The notes: a model not told the origin generated them from the letters alone. A stretch of DNA of 64,000 nucleotides from Enterobacter cloacae complex sp. R_G8 (GCF_024599795.1 NZ_CP102246.1:4588001-4652000); one strand, 5' to 3'; shown: positions 1 through 9,373, counted from the stretch's first letter. Made by a program: numbers and translations.

Positions 1-184
1 TGTTAAATTCTACATTCTCCACTTCGCCATAGCGGGTGCTCACGCTAATGCCGGTGGTTTTGCTGACCGCCACTTCGGCGCCATCTGATTTACCTGAAGC
101 GAGCGTCAGCGCGGTGGAGACGGCTTCTTCCAGAATCTTACGCTGCGCTTCAACTTGTGAGGTTACTTTCATCGCAAATGCCAT
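1..184 (-). CDS. pmbA: PmbA/TldE metalloprotease subunit, N-terminal 61 residues (partial)
   Basis: The reading frame starts at an ATG on the minus strand (182-184) and runs off the left edge. It encodes [20 protein letters not shown] and continues through a [26 protein letters not shown] region, matching the start of E. coli PmbA (TldE). PmbA pairs with TldD in a cytoplasmic protease that matures microcin B17 and degrades the CcdA antitoxin (known for the family). Only about 61 of some 450 residues are present, so the catalytic part is not visible. It diverges from yjgA/darP, as in E. coli. Confidence 0.93.
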   Translation of the reverse strand, partial: MAFAMKVTSQVEAQRKILEEAVSTALTLASGKSDGAEVAVSKTTGISVSTRYGEVENVEFN

Positions 185-279
185 ACTGTAAGAGAGAGTT
201 AACTGAAGTCTAACAGAGAACCGTTTTTCAGTGCGCGTCTTAACTGGTAACATTAGCCTCTTTTTTTAAGGAGCCTGAC

Positions 280-831
280 ATGACTAAGCAGCCCGAAGAC
301 TGGCTCGACGACGTTCCCGGTGATGACATCGAAGACGAAGATGATGAGATCATCTGGGTCAGTAAAAGTGAAATTAAACGCGACGCCGAAGAGTTAAAAC
401 AGCTTGGCGCAGAAATGGTGGAACTGGGTAAAAACGCGCTGGATAAGATCCCGCTCGACCAGGATCTGCGTGATGCCATTGAACTGGCACAGAAAATCAA
501 AAAAGAAGGCCGTCGTCGCCAGCTTCAGCTTATCGGTAAAATGCTGCGTCAGCGCGACGTCGATCCGATCCGCCAGGCGCTGGATAAACTGAAAAACCGC
601 CACAACCAGCAGGTTGCGCTGTTCCACAAGCTGGAGCAGATCCGCGATCGTCTGATTGAACAGGGTGATGATGCGGTACCGGAAGTCCTGAACCTGTGGC
701 CGGATGCCGACCGCCAGCAGCTGCGTTCCTTGATCCGTAACGCGAAGAAAGAGAAAGAAGGGAATAAGCCGCCGAAGTCCGCGCGCCTGATTTTCCAGTA
801 TCTGCGTGAGCTGTCTGAGAACGAAGAGTAA
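280..831 (+). CDS. yjgA: Ribosome-associated protein DarP/YjgA (UPF0307)
   Basis: The 183-residue protein matches E. coli YjgA (DarP) over its whole length. It has a very acidic N-terminus ([16 protein letters not shown]) followed by basic helical segments such as [17 protein letters not shown]. The family associates with late 50S ribosomal intermediates and promotes 50S maturation (known from E. coli). The ATG at 280 has an AAGGAG Shine-Dalgarno about 7 nt upstream. The gene diverges from pmbA and converges with mpl, with a hairpin pair between them. Confidence 0.96.
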   Translation: MTKQPEDWLDDVPGDDIEDEDDEIIWVSKSEIKRDAEELKQLGAEMVELGKNALDKIPLDQDLRDAIELAQKIKKEGRRRQLQLIGKMLRQRDVDPIRQALDKLKNRHNQQVALFHKLEQIRDRLIEQGDDAVPEVLNLWPDADRQQLRSLIRNAKKEKEGNKPPKSARLIFQYLRELSENEE

Positions 832-850
832 TCCTTTCCCCTCACCCTGA

Positions 851-873
851 CCCTCTCCCCAAAGGGGAGAGGG
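851..873. repeat. CCCTCTCCCC/GGGGAGAGGG palindrome
   Basis: A perfect 10-bp inverted repeat with a 3-nt AAA loop lies just downstream of yjgA, preceded by CCCTCACCCTGA. The same stem family recurs at 9305, 9374 and 34688. It is a dispersed intergenic element that could act as a 3'-end hairpin. Confidence 0.85.
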
Positions 874-889
874 AGAAGAGAGAATAGAG

Positions 890-922
890 GCCCGGTAAGC
901 GCTAGCGCCACCGGGCTTTTTT
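890..922. terminator. REP-like hairpin and T-run between yjgA and mpl
   Basis: GCCCGGT (890-896) pairs with ACCGGGC (910-916), enclosing a GCGCTAGCGC core, and is followed by seven T residues that run into the mpl stop codon. It has the form of a REP unit used as a rho-independent terminator for yjgA. Confidence 0.75.
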
Positions 923-2295
923 TACTCTGCAGCCTCGGCCTTTTTCGCCAGACCGTCCAGCAGCTTCTGATGGATCCCACCAAAACCGCCGTTACTCATC
1001 ACCAGAATATGGTCACCCGGCTGAGCGGCTTTCACCACCATATCCGCCAAAGCATCAACATCCGCACTCCAGTGCGCAGGCTGAATGCAGGCATCGGCCA
1101 CTTCAGCTACCTGCCATGGAATATGCTGTGGCTGCAGCAGGAAGACTTCGTCAGCACGTCCTAAGGAAGGCGCGAGATCGTCTTTGCAGATGCCCATTTT
1201 CATGGTGTTAGAGCGTGGCTCCAGCACCGCCAGAATACGCGCGGTACCGCCGACCTTGCCGCGTAACGCTGCAAGTGTTGCCAGAATAGCGGTTGGGTGA
1301 TGTGCGAAATCGTCATACACCGTCACGCCGTGGGCTTCACCGCGCAACTCCAGACGGCGACGGGCATTGATAAACGAGCCCAGTGCATTCGCCGCATCCG
1401 CAGGCTGAACACCCACATGGCGTGCGGCCGCGATCGCCATCAGGCCGTTGTGCATGTTGTGTTCGCCAACCAGGCCCCACTTCACCTCACCCACTTTCTC
1501 GCCGTCGAGCCACACTTCCCACTCCGAGGCATCCACGTTGCGTTTTTTCGCCTGCCAGTGGCCCTGCTCACCCACCAGCTCCTGCTCGCTCCAGCAGCCC
1601 ATCGCCATGGTCTGCTTAAGATTGATGTCGTTCTCCGGCAGGATAATACGGCCCTGGCCCGGAACGATGCGCACCAGGTGGTGGAACTGTTTCTGAATGG
1701 CTTTCAGGTCGTCAAAGATATCCGCATGATCGAACTCAAGGTTGTTGAGGATCAGCGTGCGCGGGCAGTAGTGTACGAACTTGGAGCGCTTGTCGAAGAA
1801 CGCACAGTCGTACTCATCGGCTTCGATCACAAAGAACGGACTGTCACCGAGACGCGCAGACACGTCGAAGTTACCCGGAACGCCGCCGATCACAAAGCCC
1901 GGCTTGTAACCACAGGCTTCGAGGATCCAGGTCGCCATACCGGCGGTGGTGGTTTTGCCGTGCGTACCGGCCACGGCGACAACCCAACGGTCGCGCAGGA
2001 CGAAATCATGCAGCCACTGTGGGCCAGACATGAACGGAATATTGCGTTCCAGTACCGCCTCAACGCACGGATTACCCCGCGTCATGGCGTTGCCAATGAT
2101 CACCAGATCCGGCTCGGGATCCAGCTGGCTGGCATCATAACCCTGAATCAGAGAGATGCCCTGTTTCTCCAGAAGCGTGCTCATCGGCGGATACACATTG
2201 GCGTCCGAACCTGTCACTTCATGGCCCAGCGAGCGCGCCAGCATTGCCAGTCCGCCCATGAAAGTGCCACAAATCCCCAATATATGAATGCGCAT
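922..2295 (-). CDS. mpl: UDP-N-acetylmuramate:L-alanyl-gamma-D-glutamyl-meso-diaminopimelate ligase
   Basis: The 457-residue protein matches E. coli Mpl end to end. It recycles cell-wall peptides by ligating the tripeptide L-Ala-gamma-D-Glu-mDap to UDP-MurNAc with ATP in the cytoplasm. The Mur-ligase fold is visible: an N-terminal Rossmann segment (MRIHILGICGTFMGGLAML), an ATP-binding P-loop AGTHGKTTT near residues 109-117, the central FVIEADEYDCAFFDKRSKF segment and a C-terminal domain with LEPRSNTMKMG. The start is the only strongly conserved ATG. It diverges from fbp, as in E. coli. Confidence 0.97.
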   Translation of the reverse strand: MRIHILGICGTFMGGLAMLARSLGHEVTGSDANVYPPMSTLLEKQGISLIQGYDASQLDPEPDLVIIGNAMTRGNPCVEAVLERNIPFMSGPQWLHDFVLRDRWVVAVAGTHGKTTTAGMATWILEACGYKPGFVIGGVPGNFDVSARLGDSPFFVIEADEYDCAFFDKRSKFVHYCPRTLILNNLEFDHADIFDDLKAIQKQFHHLVRIVPGQGRIILPENDINLKQTMAMGCWSEQELVGEQGHWQAKKRNVDASEWEVWLDGEKVGEVKWGLVGEHNMHNGLMAIAAARHVGVQPADAANALGSFINARRRLELRGEAHGVTVYDDFAHHPTAILATLAALRGKVGGTARILAVLEPRSNTMKMGICKDDLAPSLGRADEVFLLQPQHIPWQVAEVADACIQPAHWSADVDALADMVVKAAQPGDHILVMSNGGFGGIHQKLLDGLAKKAEAAE

Positions 2296-2492
2296 ACGTC
2301 ACTATCCTTCTTCAATGTGGCGCACATTTTACTCACATGTTAGCGGGTGTGAAACGCATTTCAGGTAAATCCGTATATTGCTGGCGCGATTCACCACTGC
2401 GCTACTATTTGAATATTTGTTAAGATTGTTGGGCATTAGTCGTTTTAGTGAACATACAATCGCTCTACTCACAAAGATGCAGGGAAAGTGTT

Positions 2493-3491
2493 ATGAAAAC
2501 GTTAGGTGAATTTATTGTCGAAAAGCAGCACGAGTTTTCTCATGCTACCGGTGAACTCACTGCTTTACTGTCGGCAATAAAGCTGGGCGCTAAGATCATC
2601 CACCGTGATATCAACAAGGCCGGTCTGGTCGATATCCTGGGTGCCAGCGGTGCCGAGAACGTTCAGGGCGAGGTTCAACAGAAACTCGATCTGTTCGCAA
2701 ATGAAAAACTGAAAGCTGCACTGCGCGCGCGCGACATCGTTGCGGGTATCGCCTCTGAAGAAGAAGATGAAATTGTCGTATTCGAAGGGTGTGAACACGC
2801 GAAATACGTTGTTCTGATGGATCCGCTGGACGGCTCCTCCAACATCGACGTTAACGTTTCTGTCGGTACCATTTTCTCCATCTACCGCCGCGTCACGCCT
2901 GTTGGCACGCCGGTGACAGAAGAAGATTTCCTGCAGCCGGGCAGTCAGCAGGTTGCTGCCGGTTATGTCGTGTATGGCTCCTCCACCATGCTGGTCTATA
3001 CCACCGGCTGTGGCGTTCATGCCTTTACTTACGATCCGTCGCTGGGCGTCTTCTGCCTGTGTCAGGAACGTATGCGCTTCCCGGAGAAGGGCAACACCTA
3101 CTCCATCAACGAAGGCAACTACATCAAGTTCCCGACTGGCGTGAAGAAGTACATCAAATTCTGCCAGGAAGAAGATAAAGCGACGCAGCGCCCTTACACC
3201 TCCCGCTATATCGGTTCTCTGGTTGCGGATTTCCACCGTAACCTGCTGAAAGGCGGCATTTACCTCTACCCAAGCACCGCCAGCCACCCGGACGGCAAGC
3301 TGCGTCTGCTGTATGAATGCAACCCGATGGCGTTCCTGGCGGAACAGGCGGGCGGCAAGGCGAGCGATGGTAAAGAGCGTATTCTGGACATCGTGCCAGA
3401 AAGTCTGCACCAGCGTCGTTCCTTCTTCGTCGGCAACAACCATATGGTTGAAGACGTTGAACGTTTTATCCGTGAGTATCCGGACGCGTAA
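2493..3491 (+). CDS. fbp: Class I fructose-1,6-bisphosphatase
   Basis: The protein is 332 residues, as in E. coli Fbp. It hydrolyses fructose 1,6-bisphosphate to fructose 6-phosphate in gluconeogenesis. The metal and phosphate site [12 protein letters not shown] is present, as is the C-terminal [15 protein letters not shown] substrate-binding segment. The ATG at 2493 gives the family's conserved [12 protein letters not shown] start; an upstream in-frame ATG at 2448 would add 15 unconserved residues. The enzyme family is allosterically inhibited by AMP. A GC-rich hairpin follows the stop codon. Confidence 0.97.
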   Translation: MKTLGEFIVEKQHEFSHATGELTALLSAIKLGAKIIHRDINKAGLVDILGASGAENVQGEVQQKLDLFANEKLKAALRARDIVAGIASEEEDEIVVFEGCEHAKYVVLMDPLDGSSNIDVNVSVGTIFSIYRRVTPVGTPVTEEDFLQPGSQQVAAGYVVYGSSTMLVYTTGCGVHAFTYDPSLGVFCLCQERMRFPEKGNTYSINEGNYIKFPTGVKKYIKFCQEEDKATQRPYTSRYIGSLVADFHRNLLKGGIYLYPSTASHPDGKLRLLYECNPMAFLAEQAGGKASDGKERILDIVPESLHQRRSFFVGNNHMVEDVERFIREYPDA

Positions 3492-3503
3492 TACCACTCT
3501 CCC

Positions 3504-3524
3504 GGGGAGCCCGTCTGGCTCCCC
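3504..3524 (+). terminator. Hairpin downstream of fbp
   Basis: GGGGAGCC (3504-3511) and GGCTCCCC (3517-3524) form a perfect 8-bp stem with a 5-nt loop. An AT-rich stretch, though not a clean T-run, follows. It probably ends fbp transcription. Confidence 0.6.
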
Positions 3525-3641
3525 AACCCATTTATATATTTTACCGTATAAGTGTTTATAAAAAACGCGCTTTAATATTCAGATTCGCTCCTGCATTATT
3601 TCCATAACAGTTTGACAGATATTTCCTGGAGCGTAATCGTG

Positions 3642-3998
3642 ATGAAAAACTATTCCCGTGCCAATACCGGCATTGATTTAAATCTTATTCCTGTCTTTAT
3701 TGAAGTGGTCCGCTGCGGCAGCATGGCGAAGGCCTCTGTCCGTCTTGAGATGTCGCGCCCGGCCGTGAGCCTGGCGTTAAAGCGCTTTAGCCAGCTTTTT
3801 GCTGAGCCGCTATTTTTCCGCAAAGGGTTATATCTTGAACCGACTGAAAAAGCGTTAACCTTAACCCGCTCGCTGGAAATATTACTTGGGAATATTCACG
3901 AAAATATTAGCGCAATTAATTCGCCGGAGAATAATACCCTGGCGCAGAGTGCACCAGGGCCGGGAAATATTATGCGGCAGTCTGCGTCGTCAGTTTGA
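3642..3998 (+). CDS. LysR-type DNA-binding domain protein, HTH only (probably truncated)
   Basis: The 118-residue product has the N-terminal winged HTH of LysR regulators (DLNLIPVFIEVVRCGSMAKA, then SRPAVSLALKRFSQLFAEPLFFR) and the usual linker helix up to about residue 85. LysR proteins are normally about 300 residues, so the whole effector-binding domain is missing. The last residues look unrelated to the family, and the gene's 3' end overlaps the 3' end of the convergent chemoreceptor gene by 29 bp. The ATG at 3642 follows GGAG. It may be a remnant or a genuine HTH-only regulator; the sequence alone does not decide this. Confidence 0.6.
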   Translation: MKNYSRANTGIDLNLIPVFIEVVRCGSMAKASVRLEMSRPAVSLALKRFSQLFAEPLFFRKGLYLEPTEKALTLTRSLEILLGNIHENISAINSPENNTLAQSAPGPGNIMRQSASSV

Positions 3999-5541
3999 AT
4001 GATGACATAGCTTCCATCAGCTGGCGCGACTGCTCCTCCAGCGAGCGCGTCGCGGCAGAGGATTGCTGCACCAGCGCCGCATTCTGCTGCGCGGTTTCGT
4101 CCATCTGATTCACCGCAATATTCACCTGTTCAATGCCACGGCTCTGTTCCTGAGACGCGGTAGCGATTTCGCGCATCAGTTTAGTCATGCGCAGCACTTC
4201 GGTGGCGATCTCATCCATCGTTTCGCCCGCCTGCTGCGCCAGCTCACTGCCCTCATTGACGTGAGTCTGCGAGTCGCTGATAAGCGAGCGGATCTCTTTT
4301 GCCGCATCAGCGCTGCGGCTGGCAAGATTGCGCACCTCGCCCGCGACGACGGCAAAACCGCGCCCCTGCTCGCCCGCACGCGCCGCTTCCACGGAGGCGT
4401 TCAGCGCCAGAATGTTGGTCTGGAAGGCAATGCCATCAATGACGCTCAGAATGTCAGCAATGCGCGCCGAGCTGCCGGAGATATCACGCATTTTCTCAAT
4501 CACGTAGCAGACCATTTCGCTGCCGTGATCGGCGGTATCCGACACTGATTTCGCCAGCTGGTGCGCCTGCTCGGCGTTATCCGCGTTAAGTTTCACCGTG
4601 GCGGTGATCTGTTCCATGCTGGCGGCGGTCTGCTCCAGCGAGGTGGCGGTGGATTCCGTGCGCTCGGCAAGATCCCTGTTTCCCGCCGTCAGCTCGCGGC
4701 TGCCGGTATCAATTTGCGAGCTGGCATCGCGGACCCGCAGCACCGAGTGCATCAGCGACTGACGCATCCCTTCGATAGCAGCGTTCAGACGGTTGAACTC
4801 CTGGCTCGCCGGGGCATTCAGCGTGTGGGTTAAATCCCCCGCGGCGACGTTTTCCAGCTGCGCAATCGACGCTGACAGCGGCTTGAGCAGCATGTGGCGC
4901 AACACCAGCCAGGCCAGCACAATGATGCCTGCCGTCAGCAGCGCCGCGACAACGATCAGGATCAGAACCCGCGTTTTGCTCGACTGCACGGCGCTGACTT
5001 CCGCTTTCCCGCGCGCGTCGCTCCACATCTGGAACGCCTGCATATCGTTATCAAACTGCTTTGCCACCGGAATGAGCTTACTCTCCAGCAGATCGTAATA
5101 GCTGTCTGCGCTCTGTTCGTTCAGCGCTTTCAGCATTGGGTTGATCCCCTGCTGGTTATAAGCCGCCAGACTGGCCGCCACCTTATCCAGCAACTGCTGT
5201 CCCTGGGGATCGGCCACGCCTGCGTCGATCACGCCTTTCAGCGTTTTTTGCGCCAGGGCGATCTCCTGATTAATGCTTTTCACCGATTTCGCGGCATCGT
5301 CCAGCAGACCAATTTCCATCATTCTGACGGCCTGGCCCGCCTCGTTGCGCGCACGAAGGATCAGCGTATAGCCAGAATTGAGCTGCACCATCTGCTCACC
5401 CTGAAGGTGGTTGATGCGCTGAAGTGACGAAGAACTCTGTGTGAGGGCATAAATGCCAATGCCGCTGACAATCAGCAGCAGAAGGGTCATAACGGCCAGT
5501 AAAGAGAGCAAGCCGGTACGAATCGATAGCGTTTTAAGCAT
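3970..5541 (-). CDS. Methyl-accepting chemotaxis protein
   Basis: The 523-residue transmembrane chemoreceptor has a first membrane helix at about 10-30, a four-helix-bundle periplasmic domain, a second helix at about 191-212, a HAMP domain, and a cytoplasmic signalling domain. The hairpin tip is recognisable (NASVEAARAGEQGRGFAVVA). It would control CheA in a chemoreceptor array. The ligand is unknown. It ends in KLTTQTAA and lacks the NWETF tail that recruits CheR/CheB, so it is probably a low-abundance receptor relying on others for methylation. A FliA-type promoter lies upstream. E. coli has no receptor gene at this position. Confidence 0.9.
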   Translation of the reverse strand: MLKTLSIRTGLLSLLAVMTLLLLIVSGIGIYALTQSSSSLQRINHLQGEQMVQLNSGYTLILRARNEAGQAVRMMEIGLLDDAAKSVKSINQEIALAQKTLKGVIDAGVADPQGQQLLDKVAASLAAYNQQGINPMLKALNEQSADSYYDLLESKLIPVAKQFDNDMQAFQMWSDARGKAEVSAVQSSKTRVLILIVVAALLTAGIIVLAWLVLRHMLLKPLSASIAQLENVAAGDLTHTLNAPASQEFNRLNAAIEGMRQSLMHSVLRVRDASSQIDTGSRELTAGNRDLAERTESTATSLEQTAASMEQITATVKLNADNAEQAHQLAKSVSDTADHGSEMVCYVIEKMRDISGSSARIADILSVIDGIAFQTNILALNASVEAARAGEQGRGFAVVAGEVRNLASRSADAAKEIRSLISDSQTHVNEGSELAQQAGETMDEIATEVLRMTKLMREIATASQEQSRGIEQVNIAVNQMDETAQQNAALVQQSSAATRSLEEQSRQLMEAMSSFKLTTQTAA

Positions 5542-5585
5542 GATGTTATTTCCGGTAGCGAGATATTTCTGGGCATAAACAAAAA

Positions 5586-5612
5586 GTATCGGCCGCTACC
5601 GGAAAATGTTTA
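5586..5612 (-). promoter_or_regulatory. FliA (sigma-28) promoter of the chemoreceptor gene
   Basis: On the minus strand, TAAACATT (5605-5612) is separated by exactly 11 nt from GCCGATAC (5586-5593). The enterobacterial class III flagellar consensus is TAAAGTTT-N11-GCCGATAA. It lies about 45 nt upstream of the start codon. The distal end of the -35 element overlaps the edge of the ERIC element by 2 bp. Confidence 0.8.
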
Positions 5613-5737
5613 TACACGTCATCCTTCAAGCTGCCTCTGCGTTGGCTGCGTCAGCTCACCCCAGTCACTTACTTGAGTAAGCTCCCGGGGATTCGCAGAC
5701 TTGCCGCCTTGATGCAACTTGAATGATTTAGTGTATA
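5611..5737. repeat. ERIC (intergenic repeat unit), full length 127 bp
   Basis: It is bounded by TATACAC (5611) and GTGTATA (ending 5737). It contains the two ERIC core segments, CTCACCCCAGTCACTTACTT and GTAAGCTCCCGGGGATTC, in a large imperfect palindrome. The length of 127 bp is the canonical size. It sits between the chemoreceptor gene and the end of yjfF. Confidence 0.93.
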
Positions 5738-5759
5738 GACTTTAAGCAAATTCAGCATA

Positions 5760-6761
5760 TTATCGCTCTGTTACTGATGTGTTCACGCGGGTAACAGGCG
5801 AGCTCTGGCGGTTCTCCCAGAGCACCGTCAGACCGCGCTGCAGGGCAATAAAAATAAACAGTAAAATGCCGATGGCGATTTTCGTCCACCACGAGCTGAG
5901 CGTGCCGTCAAAGTTGATATAGGTCTGGATCAGCCCCTGGATTGCCACGCCAAACAGTGTTCCCAGCACCGTCCCCACCCCGCCGCTGAGCAGCGTGCCG
6001 CCAATCACCACAGAGGCAATCGCATCCAGTTCAACGCCAACCCCGGCCAGCGCGTAACCCGCCTGGGTGTAAATGGAGAAGACAATCCCCGCCAGCGTCG
6101 CCAGCCCGGTGGAGAGCATATAGATGCGAATGGTGGTGCTGCGGGTGGAGATCCCCATCAGGTTGGCCGAGGTCGCGTTGCCGCCAATGGCATAAACCTG
6201 ATTACCAAACCGGGTGCGATGGGCAAGGAAGATCCCAATCACCACCACGCCCAGCATCAGCAGCCCCATCGCGCTCAGGCGGCCACCGCCGGGGATTTTC
6301 CACGCCAGGCTGGAGAGCGTGTCGTACACCGGATGGTTGATCGGGATCGACTCCTCTGATACCAGGTAGCTCACGCCGCGCAGGAAGAACATCCCCGCAA
6401 GGGTAATGATAAAGGCCGGGATCTTGAGTGCGTCAATCAGAAGCCCCATAAAGGCGCCAAACGCACAGCCCATCACCAGCACCAGCGGGAAGGCCACCAG
6501 CGGCGAGATGCCCCAGAAACCGATCGCTTTGGCGAGGAACACGCCGGTAAAGGCGATCACCGACCCGACAGAGAGATCAATCCCCCCGGAGAGGATCACA
6601 AAGGTCATACCGACCGCGATGATGCCTAAAAAGGCGTTATCCGTCAGAATGTTGCAAATTACACGCGTCGAGGCGAACCCCGGGAACTGGGTCAGGCAGT
6701 AGAGATAACCCAGCACAAACACGCCCAGCGTGATCATTAACGGTAAATTACGTTTTATCAT
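5760..6761 (-). CDS. yjfF: Galactofuranose ABC transporter permease YjfF
   Basis: This 333-residue inner-membrane permease closely matches E. coli YjfF, including the GMTFVILSGGIDLSVGSVIA segment typical of the RbsC-like permease family. With YtfT it forms the membrane channel of the YtfQRT-YjfF importer for galactofuranose. The ATG at 6761 begins the conserved MIKRNLPLMIT and overlaps the end of ytfT by 14 bp, indicating translational coupling. A longer frame from 6791 lies inside ytfT and is not conserved. Confidence 0.95.
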   Translation of the reverse strand: MIKRNLPLMITLGVFVLGYLYCLTQFPGFASTRVICNILTDNAFLGIIAVGMTFVILSGGIDLSVGSVIAFTGVFLAKAIGFWGISPLVAFPLVLVMGCAFGAFMGLLIDALKIPAFIITLAGMFFLRGVSYLVSEESIPINHPVYDTLSSLAWKIPGGGRLSAMGLLMLGVVVIGIFLAHRTRFGNQVYAIGGNATSANLMGISTRSTTIRIYMLSTGLATLAGIVFSIYTQAGYALAGVGVELDAIASVVIGGTLLSGGVGTVLGTLFGVAIQGLIQTYINFDGTLSSWWTKIAIGILLFIFIALQRGLTVLWENRQSSPVTRVNTSVTER

Positions 6762-7773
6762 GGCCACGGATCCCCTTAATGATGCTGACAAAGCGCGGTG
6801 ACTGAACGATCAGCACGCAGAGCACGACCACCGCTTTCACCACCTGGTTGAGCTCCGGCTGGAACCCGGAAAGCAGGATCCCGGTGTTCATCCCCTGAAT
6901 GATCAGCGCGCCAATCACCGAGAGCAGCAGGTTAAAACGCCCGCCCATCAGCGACCCGCCGCCAATCACCACCGCCAGGATCGCATCCAGCTCCAGCCAC
7001 AGCCCGGCGTTGTTGGCATCGGCCCCACGAATATCTGCCGCGACGATCACCCCGGCAATGGCGGCGCACACGCCGCTCAGCACGTAGGTCAGCATCACCA
7101 TCAGCCGGGTGTTGACGCCTGCGTTGCGCGCGGCGCGAATATTAATCCCCACCGCTTCAATGAACATGCCGAGCGCCGTTTTGCGGGTGAAGAGCCAGAA
7201 TACCACCAGCGTCACCAGCGCAATGATGACCGGCGTGGGGAAGAAGAGCAGCTTACCGCTCCCGAGCCACGCCAGGTTCGGCGAGTTAAAAGTAACAATC
7301 TGCCCCGAGGTGATAAGCTGCGCCACACCGCGCCCGGCCACCATCAAAATCAGCGTGGCAACAAACGGCTGGATTTTAAGCACCGCCACCAGAATGCCGT
7401 TCCACAGCCCGGCCAGCACGCCGGTGCCTAACGCCGCCAGCAATACCACCGGCAGGCTGTGCCCGGCGACGGTCATCGAGGCCGCCGTCGCCCCGGCAAT
7501 GGCCATCACCGCGCCAACGGAAAGGTCGATCCCGCCGGTGGCGATCACCAGCGTCATGCCAATGGCCAGCAGCGCGACGGGTGCGGCACGGTTTAAAATA
7601 TCGATCGGGCTGCCGAACAGGCGGCCATCCTGCACGATTATCTGGAAGAAATGCGGTGCGACCAGGCTATCGACCAGCAACACCACCAGCAGCGCGGCGA
7701 TTTGCGGCGTGCCGGTTGGCCAGTTGAAGCGGCGCTTTGTTTCGCCAGTTTGCGAAAGCGAACGAGACATCAC
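6748..7773 (-). CDS. ytfT: Galactofuranose ABC transporter permease YtfT
   Basis: The 341-residue multi-spanning permease matches E. coli YtfT and shares the GMTLVIATGGIDLSVGAVMA motif with YjfF. It is the second permease of the galactofuranose importer. Two adjacent start codons, GTG at 7773 and ATG at 7770, follow a GGAG Shine-Dalgarno; either could be used. The gene starts 10 nt after ytfR ends and overlaps yjfF. Confidence 0.95.
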   Translation of the reverse strand: MMSRSLSQTGETKRRFNWPTGTPQIAALLVVLLVDSLVAPHFFQIIVQDGRLFGSPIDILNRAAPVALLAIGMTLVIATGGIDLSVGAVMAIAGATAASMTVAGHSLPVVLLAALGTGVLAGLWNGILVAVLKIQPFVATLILMVAGRGVAQLITSGQIVTFNSPNLAWLGSGKLLFFPTPVIIALVTLVVFWLFTRKTALGMFIEAVGINIRAARNAGVNTRLMVMLTYVLSGVCAAIAGVIVAADIRGADANNAGLWLELDAILAVVIGGGSLMGGRFNLLLSVIGALIIQGMNTGILLSGFQPELNQVVKAVVVLCVLIVQSPRFVSIIKGIRGHDKT

Positions 7774-7783
7774 GATTCACTCC

Positions 7784-9286
7784 TTACGCCGCGATGGCAT
7801 TCATGATTGCCGGAACGGACAGTTTATCCAGCGGGATCTCTGCCACCTGCTTGCGATCGCGCATGATGATGACGCGATCGGCATAGCCCACCAGCTCCTC
7901 CAGTTCAGACGAGATGACCAGCAGCGCCAGCCCGTCCGCGCACAGGGTTTCGATAAGGCGGATAATTTCGGCGTGCGCCCCCACGTCAATGCCACGGGTC
8001 GGTTCATCGAGGATCAGGAACTGAGGTTTGGTCAGCAGCCAGCGGGAAAGCAGCACCTTCTGCTGGTTGCCACCGGAGAGAAACTCTATTGGCTGTTCCG
8101 CGCTCGGGGTACGGATACCGAGCTGGCGGATAAAGCGCTCGGCAATGGCGTTTTGCTCTTTCCGTGGGATCGGACGCAGCCAGCCACGCTGTGCCTGCAG
8201 GGCCAGAATGATATTTTCCCGCACCGAGGCGGCGGCAATAATGCCATCCGTTTTTCTGTCTTCCGGGCAGAAGCCCACCCCCAGGCAGGAAGCCTGATGC
8301 GGCGAGCGCAGGGTTTGCGGTTTACCTTTGATCAACGCAGTGCCGCTATCGGCAGGCTTGATCCCGAAGATCACCTCGGCGGTTTCGGTACGACCCGAGC
8401 CTAACAGCCCCGCCAGACCGACAATTTCACCGGGGCGCACCTCCAGGTTAAACGGTGAGATGACCCCTTTCTTACCGAAATCGCTGAACGCGGCGACCGG
8501 TTTCTCACTCAGCAGCGTACGGCCGGCGCGCTGGAGCGCATTGGTATCCAGCTCGCGGCCGAGCATCATTTTGACCAGTTCAATCTGCGGTAGCTCACGC
8601 GTTTCGCGGCAACCGACAAAGCTGCCATTGCGCAGCACCGTAATGCGATCGCTCACCTCATACACCTGATCGAGGAAGTGGGTGACGAAGATCAGGCTCA
8701 CGCCCTGATTGCGCAACTGGCGCATCAGGGTAAAGAGCATCTCCACTTCCTGGGTATCGAGGCTGGCGGTGGGCTCATCAAGGATCAGCACTTTTGCCGA
8801 GAGGTCGATAGCGCGACAAATCGCGACAATCTGCTGCATGGCGACGGAAAAACGGTTCAGCGGCTCGCGTACGTCGAGAGAGAAGCCGTAAGACGCCATC
8901 AGTTTTGTCGCCCGCGCTTCCATCTCCTTGCGGCGCAGCAGGCCAAAGCGTCGTGGCTCCCGGCCAATAAACAGGTTATCCGCCACCGACATATTCGGCA
9001 GCAGGTTCACTTCCTGGTACACCGTCCCGATCCCCAGCTGTTGCGCATGGGCGGTATTCTTGGGTGATATGGCATTACCTTCCAGCCAGATGGTGCCGCG
9101 ATCGGCGTGATAAACCCCGGTCAGGGCTTTAATCAACGTCGATTTCCCCGCACCGTTCTCGCCCAGCAACGCCATGATCTCGCCGCGTCGCAGGCTAAAA
9201 TCAACGTTATCCAGCGCTTTTACGCCGGGAAAGAATTTACTCAAGCCCTCTGTGCGGAGGATTTCCTGGTGTTGTTCAGTGGTCAT
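7784..9286 (-). CDS. ytfR: Galactofuranose ABC transporter ATPase YtfR
   Basis: The 500-residue protein carries two fused ABC ATPase domains, as in sugar importers such as RbsA. The first has Walker A GENGAGKSTLIKAL, and Walker B appears as LILDEPTASLD. The second has a degenerate Walker A-like GLLGSGRTETAEV, with signature LSGGNQQKV and FLILDEPTRGIDV. It energises uptake of galactofuranose bound by YtfQ. The ATG at 9286 has a strong GGGGG-type Shine-Dalgarno whose sequence is shared with the adjacent palindromic repeat. Confidence 0.96.
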   Translation of the reverse strand: MTTEQHQEILRTEGLSKFFPGVKALDNVDFSLRRGEIMALLGENGAGKSTLIKALTGVYHADRGTIWLEGNAISPKNTAHAQQLGIGTVYQEVNLLPNMSVADNLFIGREPRRFGLLRRKEMEARATKLMASYGFSLDVREPLNRFSVAMQQIVAICRAIDLSAKVLILDEPTASLDTQEVEMLFTLMRQLRNQGVSLIFVTHFLDQVYEVSDRITVLRNGSFVGCRETRELPQIELVKMMLGRELDTNALQRAGRTLLSEKPVAAFSDFGKKGVISPFNLEVRPGEIVGLAGLLGSGRTETAEVIFGIKPADSGTALIKGKPQTLRSPHQASCLGVGFCPEDRKTDGIIAAASVRENIILALQAQRGWLRPIPRKEQNAIAERFIRQLGIRTPSAEQPIEFLSGGNQQKVLLSRWLLTKPQFLILDEPTRGIDVGAHAEIIRLIETLCADGLALLVISSELEELVGYADRVIIMRDRKQVAEIPLDKLSVPAIMNAIAA

Positions 9287-9304
9287 GGTTCCCCCTCACC
9301 CTGA

Positions 9305-9327
9305 CCCTCTCCCCGGAGGGGAGAGGG
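9305..9327. repeat. CCCTCTCCCC/GGGGAGAGGG palindrome between ytfQ and ytfR
   Basis: A perfect 10-bp stem with a GGA loop sits 18 nt upstream of the ytfR start. It is the same element as at 851. Hairpins here could reduce expression of the membrane subunits relative to the binding protein. Confidence 0.8.
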
Positions 9328-9373
9328 GATTGATCGTGCCAATTGTTAATTTCCAGCTCCGCCCTGCCTTTCT

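Noticed and set aside
1297..2343. 348-codon open frame on the plus strand inside mpl
   Set aside because: It is antisense to the clearly conserved mpl and its translation resembles no family; it is a high-GC shadow frame.
2565..3497. 310-codon minus-strand frame opposite fbp
   Set aside because: fbp is unmistakable; the reverse frame is an artefact of codon bias.
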